64,000 bases of DNA from Schistocerca nitens (Eukaryota > Arthropoda > Insecta > Orthoptera > Acrididae): assembly GCF_023898315.1 (NCBI RefSeq), contig NC_064623.1:14025140-14089139 (forward strand), given 5' to 3'. Below, piece by piece: positions 54,767 to 64,000 of this stretch. The notes beneath the pieces were generated by a model that saw only the letters and a program-made list of their open reading frames with translations, ran no database searches and was not told the DNA's origin. The position numbers were made by a program, and so were the translations under genes. Each line of letters begins with the position of its first letter. Within the stretch, counting starts at the first letter, position 1.

Positions 54767-56325
54767 TTGCAAAATAAACAGAACTTTTATACATGTGAGT
54801 TCAATTCTGTAAAGAATTCTTTATTGATGACATTACATAACGCTAATGAAGAAGCTGAAATGCTTAACTTCAGTTTCAAATGTTTCTTTACAAACGAAAG
54901 TCCAGGGGTATTAGCCCAATTTAATCCTTGTACCGCTGGAAAGATGAATGAAATAAGTATTAGTGTCAGTAGTGTTGAGAAACAGCTGAAATCGTTACAA
55001 TTGAAGAAAGCTACTGGCCTTGATGGAATCCCTGTCAGCTTCTATACTGAATTTGCTTAGCCCATCTTCTTACTATAATCTGCCATAGAGCCCTCAAACA
55101 AAAAACCATGCCCAGTTCTTGGAAAAAGGCACAGGTCACATGCATCTACAAGATGTAGAATCTTAGAACATATTCTGAGGTCAGACGTAATCAGCCATCT
55201 TGAGCAGAATGATCTAGCATGTTATCTTGGATGGACAGTCATCGATAGATGTAGAAGTAAGAGGGGCAGTAGAAATTATTACCGTCCAATATCCGTGACA
55301 TTGTTTTGTTGTAGAATCTTAGAACATATTCTGAGGTCAGACATAATCAGCCATCTTGAGCAGAATATCTAGCATGTTATCTTGGATGGAGAGTCATCAT
55401 TAGGTATAGAAGTAACTTCGGATGTGCCCCAAGGAAGTGTGTTGTGGCCTTGCTGTTCATATTGCATATTAATAATCTTGCAGACAATATTAATAGTAAA
55501 ATCAAGCTTTTTGCAGATGATGCAGTTATCTGTAATGAGGCACTATCTGAAAGAAGCTGCATAAATATTCAGTTAGATCTTGATAAGAATACAATCTGGT
55601 GTAGAGATTGGCAACTTGATCTAAATGTTGAGAAATGTACAATTTTGCACTTCACAAATCGATAAAACGTATATTCTATAACTATAATATCGATGAGACA
55701 CTGTTGGAATCGGTCAACTCATCAAATACCAGGGTGTAACACTTTGTAGGAATATACAGAGGAATGATTATGTAGGTTCAGTCGTGGCTAAAGCAGATGG
55801 TAGACTTCAGTTTATTGGTAGAATACTGGGGAAGTACAATTAGTCTACAAGGGAGATTGCTTACAAATCATTTGTGTGACAAGTTCTAGAATATTGCTCA
55901 GGTGGTGAGACCTGTACCAAATAGGACTAGCTGAGAATGTTGAATGAACACAGAAAAGGGCAGCACGAATGGTCACAGGTTTTTTTAATCCGTGGAAGAG
56001 TGTCACAGAGATACTGAAGGAACTGAACTGGACTCTTGAAGATAGGCGTAAGCTATCCTGAGAAAGTCTATCAACAAAGTTTCAAGAACTGACTTAAAAT
56101 GATTAGTGTAAGTATATACTACAACCCCCTATACATCGCTCACTTAGGGATTGTGAGGATAAGATTGGAATAATTACTGCATTCACAGAGGCATTCAGTA
56201 AGTCATTCTTCCTGCACTGCACACGTAAATGGAATAGGAAGAAACTCAAATAACTGGTACAGTGGAAAGTACCCTCTGCCATGCTTCTCACGGTAGTTTG
56301 CAGAGTATAGAGGTAGAATTAGAAC
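54767..56325 (+). mobile_element. Old LINE copy of the TAGATG-tail group, with internal duplication
   Basis: 54767-55060: NPCTAGKMNEISISVSS and LKKATGLDGIPVSFYTEFA (linker and RT start). 55382-55665: VPQGSVLWPCCS region, then KIKLFADDAVICNE and WQLDLNVEKCTILHF. Later parts to 56325 (RLQFIGRILGK region, NRKKLK end) are broken. A stretch of about 95 bp starting GTAGAATCTTAGAACATATT occurs at 55155 and again at 55311, a direct duplication 156 bp apart inside the element. Many stops. Confidence 0.75.
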
Positions 56326-59300
56326 ATGTATATTAGTCCGTACCTGAAATCTAACAAGAAAAACAGTTGTCAGTTTGCAAAATCATTAACACACACTAGT
56401 ATCCGTTTCTTCATCTGCATGTCATTTTTACGGTCAGAATAGGAATGACGAAATCCTTCAAAAAACGATTGAACCCACAGTTGGTATACAAAACAATGTA
56501 AAGAAAAGCTGTCATCATCTTGACGGTTGGTTTGAGTCACACAGTGCATTACTAGGTATTGTCGATTAGAGGTGATACACCCTTGACTTAATTCAATTTT
56601 TGACTACAAGATATGTTTTCGGGGAGAGACGTAAATGTTAAAGTTAATTCCCAGTCCCTCCGCAACTCACCATTTGCTGCATTAACAAATAACTGTAAGA
56701 GGCGATAAAAATCCAACGACCGACTCGATATCGACCTAAGCCTTTGTATTCGTAGTCGGGCACTTCTTCATGCCCTTTTTCTCTTTTTCTTCTTTTTCTG
56801 AAAAATCGGTTTTCTAAATTAGTATGTTTCTTGACTAGTGATTTTCTCCTCCAGCAACTAAAATTTTCTTCTAAAATAGATGCAATTCTGTATTAGATAT
56901 TCTGGATGAAGTTTATATTAAACTACTAGAATAAGTATGTAACTCATTGTTAAAAATCTATATTCAGCAGTTAAAATTTTTGGAAACAAAGTAATAATTT
57001 AAGTAGAAAAATTGTAACAATAAAAGGAAACTTTCATAGGCGTTCATTTTTTTAGTTTTAATACTTAAATTTCTTCTTTTAAAGTAAAGCATTTTCCAGT
57101 CTGTTTTGCTTCAGTCCTCCTGTGAGTGATCCTATTCCATTTTTTTCGTGTATTATTTCCTGAATGATACTGAATGCTTTTTTAAGTTACCGACCATTTT
57201 GTTTTCCATACACCATTCCCATGTATTTAATTCATCTGGTAAAGATAACGTCCTAGTTTATATTAACTGCCGATATGTAACAGCATAATTACCCTGTAAC
57301 CATATTACAGTGTTATTTTTTGTGGTATGGTGCAATCTGGTGTCTGGCCTAAGTAGACTATATGTCATGTAGTTGGTTTCGAAAATTTAAGCCATAGATG
57401 GTTTCAAACCCGGGATCCAAGACATTTGGGGAACACAACTGCTATAGATATTAAAATATGGGCACATTTTTTTACACCTTGCGGCATCAGAAGCCACCAT
57501 GAAATCCTGTGCAGAATTGGAAAAGAAGTTGCTTTCTTAGTATAAGTCACATGCGGAGCAACGTGCGGTGGATTAATTTGTTGCTTGATAATACGGTGGC
57601 AAAAATGACTGATCACTGCGCCGTCGGTTATCGCTTCCTTACTGAGAATGATATATGTCGATCAGAGCTCAATAAGCGGAAGAAGGGGAATCACCAGCTG
57701 ATTTGCCATACTGTTACGAAAGAGCACAAATTGTTTGTGCAGCGCCTAACCTGTACCAAGAAGTGCGAATTCATGACTCACCTATAAAATTAGCGCCTAC
57801 AGGTGTAGTAATGCAGAAACAACATCCGCTACTACCTTTAAGTTCGAAACAGAGTTTCGTTGCCATAATTCACATTCTGTTCACAGTGTCTTTACGCTTG
57901 CTGTAGTTAATCATCAATCATATTTGGAATGAGCTCGATAAAATGTATTTATTGACGTCCAGGTACAATGGAATGATTTGTCAGAGTGGCTAACTTGCTC
58001 GTTGGCACGATGGTGTTGTCATAGGTTGCACACGTGTAGTCATATCTTTGGAGTCGCGGTATGGTGAAGATAGAACCCGGAGGTGGGTAGAAAATTGTTG
58101 TTGTAGATGATAAATGTTTATGGAATATGCACTGCTACCGCCAAGAACGAGACTTTCCATGTTATGAAGAGTTTCATTTGGTTGTGTTTCGAAATTTGCG
58201 TATATCTGTTCCAATCCATAGATGCGTATCCCGGTGAATTGTTTATGTTTATTAAGTGATAGAAGAGTGTAACTTCGAGCGTGAAAATTATGACAATTCC
58301 AATTTAAATAATATATTTCGCTATTGAAATTGCGTTTTGATTTTGATGTGTTACGGCACCGGAGAATACGTTAACAACTCTGTTGTTGACATACACATGT
58401 CATCCCATTACCGGAACTGTCAACCGATTTGTATATGTGGGTGGGAAATCCCCGTCGTGTCGACATTTCCATGATAGAAGTCATTTGGAGGTCTTCATAA
58501 TTTTTAGCGAGTGTCAAAGAAGAAGAAGAAAATGCCTTGCGGCCTCCTGTTTATCAGTAGCGCTAGTAACTCTGTTTAATAACATGCCATTTCGTGTTGA
58601 ATTTTACAACATTGCTAATTTCGATAGGAAATTGAACTGTAGATCATTGCAGCACGTGCTAGCGCTGACGTGTGTTTCCTAAGTGTGGAAATTTGTAAAT
58701 GCATACAACGAAGCCTTTTGTTCCTATATAACATATTGAGCCAATTTGTAGTAGATTGGATTCGGTAGTGCATTATTTAGGTAGTTATCCAGTGAGAGAG
58801 AGGGGGGGGGGGGAGGAGGCAGTAAACACGTAATTCACTTGGTGAGCAGATAAATCTTACGTCATACTACCAGCAGAATAATTAACTGGGATCCGATTGC
58901 ATGGAGATCTACCGTTTTAATAAATAGCATTGTAGATCTAAATGTAGACATAGCCATTTCATCATAAGTGACGTTGTGAATGAACAGTATTTCTGTGATG
59001 CCACGAATTAGGTGTATTTTGTTGTTGTTCTCTGTCATTAGGACTAATTGCTTAAATTCTTCGTATTCAGTTTTTTATCACCATAATCTTGCTGTGGGTA
59101 GGTGCCAGCCAGTAAATTCATAGGCCAAAAGTGCAGTCATCAGTCAGTCTTAGGATTCTTTTCAGTCACATGTAAATCTGTCACCTCTGGCAGTGACTTG
59201 TATACGACTATGTAACATACTCAGAATTGCACTTTGCCTCATAGTCCATGCTAAACTGCAGGGCCCACGTATTATTGAATTGGTAAATCTGGTCAAAGGT

Positions 59301-62196
59301 AGGAAGAAGGCAAAGGCATACCACATTGAATAGGATTGTGACCAGTCAGGCACTGCAGCATTCAGATCAGCCTACAGGTTGAGGTCTGATTCACCTTAAA
59401 CAGAAATTAGCAGACAGACCATTACTTTCATTAAATTCAGTAGTAATTAAAATTTCCAAAAATGGGGAGTCAGTATACTTCATGATGACTTGTTTCAGTG
59501 CTGGTTGGCCTACCTTTTTTTGTTGATATTTATGGAGGTAACTTGTTTAAAAAAATTGTGGAGAGCCTTCTTTTATGTTCTGTCATTTGTCTGAACTACT
59601 TTAGGCCTACTTTCAACCAACCATGTGAATTATGTGAAACAAATATGATGTCTTAAAAGTGACCAGTTTGAAAATCTTTTATTTACAACAGTTTTAACTG
59701 CAACTTAATGGTTGGGAATGGTACTGTTCATGGAAAAACTAGTTTTCTTTCTACAAAGCTGTATTTCTGATACAGCAAATTACAGATGGCCATTACAACA
59801 CATGATGTGTCTTTACCTCGTAGCAGTGGATGCTATTATGTTTGTTTGCATGAAAACAGCTTGCATAACAGACCAAGTGTGTGCTTTCAAGGGCATAGTG
59901 GATTTTACAATTACTGAAAGTGGAGTGTGCATATTGGTTTTAATTCCCTATAGTATTAGGTCCTGTCTTTAAACTGTATAGTAACATGAATTATACATTA
60001 TTTTCCAATTTTAATGTGACTTTATTTATTTATAGATCCATTTGTCAGAAGCACAACATACTGATGTTTGTGTTGTATGATTATATAAGTTACAAACATT
60101 GTCGTATTACTTAACAATAATTACTTTGACAGAACAATACACAGCCTCAGATACGTCAGCAAATAGTAATTTTGTCATAAAAAATGGTTCTGATATGCTT
60201 AGCTGGAACTCGGCACACAGATCGTACCTACCTTTCTTGACCAGCAGTACATTTTGTCCCAACCTTCACAGTTATTTTCCAACAGTATGTATTCCTGTGT
60301 TTTCCCTCTGATCCTTTTGTGTTACGTACATAAAGTTGGGATGCAGTATGAACCTTCTCTGATATGAGAGCCCTGTGCCCTACCTCCCTTGGCATTTTGT
60401 TGGTTTGCAGAAGTATTAGACATCGTACAACAATTAGAGACAGGCATTACACCACCTCTGTAAAAGTGCAATTGTGTTAGCGGTTGTTCTGTTAAATCCC
60501 AAAGTTGGAAGTAAGATATACAAGTACACTTGCAATGGCAAATGCGCATCTCGGGCTACACTACACTTTAATTTATGGCGCCAATGTTATTTTAGTGTTG
60601 AGATTCATTGGCTTTGCTAACTCTCAACCAGACTGTCACTTTCCAATGTAACCTAGTCTTCAGACTTCGCTTCAGGTCAATAAATTTAGTTTTCTTAGCG
60701 AATACTATCACCCAATTGGCTATGAACAAAGGAAACAAATTGCCAACAACTGCACTTGACAGAAGAGTGTGGTACACTGAAAATGCACTTTAGTTGAAGC
60801 AGTCACATATGCCATACTGTAACTAGATGACATACATTGTGTGCAAATTATATACATGATTACATTGAATTACACTCCCTCCAGCAACAGCAGGCTATTT
60901 CATTTGCATATGTTTCTTTTATCAGACTCACTTTGTCAATTACTAAATATAGTAGCCTGCATGTTTATTTGGAACAGTGAAAGTAGGAAAATGTCAGTGG
61001 AAATATTTTGTTAGCAACCAGGCAAGGTGAACAAAAGAAAGAAAATTGTGTTCTCCCATGCCCTTGGTGTGCAATGGCAGCACATTAAAAAAGTAACTTT
61101 CCAATGTGATTTATGTGTCTTTGAGTTGTTCTTTTTTTACTAATGTTACATGAAACGATGCTGTGAGGGTCAGTCATATAGTTGTGATAACTATGTTGAG
61201 AGAAAAGAAAAGTTACATAGTAATTAATGTGCAGTTTGTTTGCAGGTACACTCCTACATTCTGGTACACATTTAAATCCTCTTGCCACAGTACTGTAGCA
61301 TTATGCTACGAGAGTTAGGACAAAGAAGTGCAGCCCACCTCCACTTTTTTTCTTTTCTTTTTATTTTATCAGGCTCCTATAACAGCATGCTATGGTAGTG
61401 TGGCAAGTGAATTTCACTGTTTAACAGCACTGAAGACACACTGGCAAACACACAAAAATAACTTTTACTTTATTTTTTTGAGGTGACAGTTAACTACGCA
61501 TTCGGACAGTTGCACATTGTAGCCATGAAAGTTGGTGTTCTCTTGATGATTTTCGAGGTTAGCTCTAGAAATTAAAAACTTCAAATTTTCCAGTCTACGT
61601 AGGAAGGCTTCCTTGTCACTCTTGTACAGGAGCTCCTTGCAGTATTTGAGAACTTTCTCTATAATTTGGTGTCAATATGCAAATTATATGAGAAATCTTC
61701 ATTCCTGTGGGGAATATACCTGTAACTGTCCATGTAGCGATTCTTTCCACGAGTTTTGGCTCAGACTGTCTCACAGAATCTGAGACAATAAGTAAAAATA
61801 GAAAAATGTGTGTCCTACTCACTTGCTGGGTCAGTTGTTGAGCATTTGACAGGTACATAAGCAAGATAGAAAATGTTAGTGTGAAAAACATGTGGAAGTT
61901 ACTTCATTGTGGTTGCATGTACAACAAAAATGAAACAAATTTTGCTGATATGTGTTTTGGTGCATATTTGTATGGTTTTTTCTTCAGAACCAACAAACAC
62001 ACACACACACACACACACCTATACAGGGGAAGTGGAACCTTGTTTACCCAGACCGGTAGGACTATAGGTCATCCAGATTATGGAAACTCTGGCACAATAG
62101 CCATCCCGTTGTGGGTCAGTCTTCAAGTACTTGCACAGTGGTAGGCCTCTGACTAAACAGGGATCACACTGTTAGTTCCACAACTGAAAACTCCCT
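56326..62196. other. About 5.9 kb without a recognisable gene
   Basis: AT-rich sequence with only short frames (57509-57787, 58383-58682, 59712-59972, 60099-60311 and others), none with family marks, splice signals or composition unlike the surroundings. A 12-G run lies at 58802-58813. Around 62030-62110 the words CCTTGTTTACCCAGACCGG and CCAGATTATGG may be a pogo-like element end, but this is weak. It is likely intergenic or intronic DNA. Confidence 0.5.
61997..62018. repeat. (AC)n microsatellite
   Basis: Eleven AC units in a row. Confidence 0.95.
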
Positions 62197-64000
62197 ATGT
62201 ATGCCAAGGAGTTTTTGCCATTCATCACTGGGGCACAGGGACTCGAGCAACAGATCACTGGCCAGGTATCCATTGCTGAGGCTGGGTGGTGCTCATGGAT
62301 AGAGCCCTTGTCCGGTGTGGGTGGCACCAACGCAGATGAGGCCCAAATGAAGCAGATGAAGTTATTTCCCACTAGTGGCCATACGGCCCCATCAGTATCT
62401 ATGGAAGGAAAGTTCTGTTTTAATGCAGAGAGATACGACCCTGAAATGTTCCTTTGTGATGGCAATGCTACAGGAGGAAGGGCTAAATGGCATGCAGAAG
62501 AATATTCTCCCCTTTACTTAGTTTGCACTTGGTTTTTTAAATTAGGTGACTGTCCATCCAGTCCAGATAGAGATAGCTGTAGGAAACCGAGAAATATCAG
62601 TGTAAAACTGAAAGAAATGCCTCCTGCAGGTGAGAGTATTAAATTCCTAATGGTAAACTGCTGAAGCATTCACAACAAATTGCCAGAGTTTGAAGTGCTC
62701 TTGGAAAGCAGTCAAGCTCACATAATACTAGGTACAGAAAGATGATTGAAACCTGAAATTGAGAGCAATGAGATTTTTGGGGATAATTTAAGTTGGTATC
62801 CAAAGATTTTATTAGTCGCAGTAGACAAGAAACTCAAATCTACTGAGATAGAAAGTGAAGCAGCATGTGAGACTTTGGGTAAGGCTCAGTATCCGGGGTG
62901 GGCATAAAATGATAATTGTATCCTTCTGTCACCCATGTAACTGAAAACATTAGAGAAAATCTCACTTGCACGTAAGTTTTCCAATCATACTGTAACCGGC
63001 AGTGGAGACTTTAATCATCCAACAATTAATTGGGAAAATTACAGCTCTGTAATTCGTAGTGGACGTGGTAAGACATTCCCTGAGATTGTACTATATGCCT
63101 TCTCTAAAAACTACCTAGAACAGATAGTTAGAAACCCCACTAATGGTGGAAATATATTGGATCTAATGGCAACAAATAGACCTTACCTCTTTGAGGATGT
63201 CCACAGTGGAAATGGTATCACTGACCATGACGCGGTTGTGGCAACAATGATTACCAGAGTACAAAGGACAACTAAAGCAAGCAGAAAGATATATATGTTC
63301 ATTACACTAGATAAAAAGTTAGTAGTATCATATCTTAGTGAGGAACTTGAAACTATCAGCACAGGTCAGGAGCATGTAGAGAAACTCTGGCTCAGGTTTA
63401 AAAGAATAGTTGATCACACACTCGATAGATATGCACGTAGTAGAACAGTTCATAATAGGAAGGAACGTCCGTGGTATACAGTCACTGTACAAAAACTTCT
63501 AAAGAAACAGATTACTGCATAATAAGTGTAAAACAAAGTCTATAGATAGAAAGGGCTATAGATAGATGCCAAATGCAACTCATTTGGCTGTCAAGATAGC
63601 AATGCATGATGCCTTCAATGACTACCCTAGCAAAATAATGTGAAATGACATTTCATGAAGTCAAAAGAAATTATGAGTGTATGTAAAGGCTGTTAGTGGC
63701 ACCAAAGTTAGTGTCCAGTCTTTGGTGAAAGAGGGAGGAACTGAAATTGAGGGTTGCCAAGCAAAAACTGAAATGCTTAAATCCGTTTCCAAATGTTCCT
63801 TTATAGAGGAAAACCCAGGAGAATTGCCCCAATTTAATCCTTGTACCACTGAAAATATGAATGAAATAAGTATTAGTGCCAGTGTGGTGTTGAGAAGCAG
63901 CTGAAATTGTAAAAACTGAACAAAGCTCCAGGCCTATCAGATTCTATACTGAATTTGCCTGAGTTAGCCTATCTTCTGATTGTAATCTATCACAGATCCC
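62197..64000 (+). mobile_element. Old LINE copy of the TAGATG-tail group, 5' part, runs off the window
   Basis: 62197-62664 is open and leads into FLMVNC, stop, SIHNKLPEFEVLLESSQAHI and ILGTER (endonuclease start, as in the copy at 11240). 63000-63060 holds SGDFNHPTINW. 63157-63522 carries LDLMATNRPYLFEDV, GITDHDAVVATMI and ERPWYTVTVQKLLKK; 63677-63904 the linker NPCTTENMNEISISAS. The same linker words occur in the copy at 54767, so both belong to the same older subfamily. The first part (62197-62560) may be ORF1 or 5' sequence of the element. The RT lies beyond the right edge. Confidence 0.75.

Noticed and set aside
59162-59353. Minus-strand 63-codon frame as a transposon protein
   Set aside because: It looked vaguely familiar but no diagnostic motif could be named.
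62030-62110. Pogo/Tigger-like terminal repeat
   Set aside because: Only a loose word match, no partner end and no transposase nearby.

Overview
This window looks like orthopteran (grasshopper or locust) nuclear DNA. The call rests on its composition: long non-coding tracts, spliced-gene signals, and a dense nest of LINEs, Tc1/mariner elements, tRNA-derived SINEs, LTR remnants and palindromic elements. Family recognition was done by eye; no search was run. Only one ordinary host gene is clear: the first coding exon of an innexin (gap-junction protein) on the minus strand at 4041-4466. It ends in a clean splice donor and continues to the left, beyond the window.

Layout. 1-3.5 kb: a possible LTR remnant, an RTE LINE joined to a CR1-like LINE, and a solo LTR (TSD GATC) inside the latter. 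3.5-6 kb: an LTR-like repeat, the innexin exon, and three copies of a 204-bp tandem repeat, the last split by an RTE insertion with the inverted structure expected of twin priming. 6-11 kb: a Tc1 element with three nonsense codons, a second Tc1 piece, and a CR1/Jockey-type LINE with a 5-bp-repeat tail. 11-18 kb: a nearly full-length LINE of the family whose 3' ends carry TAGATG repeats, a CpG-rich tract, and a small arginine-rich ORF between 120-bp direct repeats. 18-27 kb: two palindromic elements, LINEs, and a Tc1 split by about 2.7 kb of other repeats. 27-32 kb: a four-step nest (SINE in LINE in Tc1, each joint readable). 32-42 kb: a Penelope-like fragment, a second nested solo LTR (TSD CTAG), an I/R1-type LINE with RNase H, and a repeat block with an internal inverted duplication. 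42-53 kb: a 30-bp minisatellite, a rosa-type (DD41D) mariner inside an older Tc1, a second palindromic element with tRNA-like arms, a mariner fragment, and two abutting Tc1 elements. 53-64 kb: LINE copies of the TAGATG-tail family at different stages of decay, separated by about 5.9 kb in which I recognise no gene.

How the parts relate. Apart from the innexin, nearly everything is mobile DNA in layers. Because insertion breakpoints and target duplications can be read directly, the window gives an order of events in several places. The least decayed copies are the Tc1-like element at 51251-52666 (one frameshift), the rosa element at 44946-46515 (one nonsense codon) and the LINE at 52706-54705 (one small deletion in about 630 codons).

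Best candidates for something undescribed: (a) the 161-codon basic ORF at 14650-15136, broken only by a 13-G run, with its polyadenylation signal overlapping the stop codon and direct repeats 792 bp apart, which could be an integrated small circular DNA with a capsid-like gene; (b) two unrelated palindromic elements, at 18167-19319 and about 47699-48810, which each carry a tRNA-like pol III promoter motif in both arms, facing inward.
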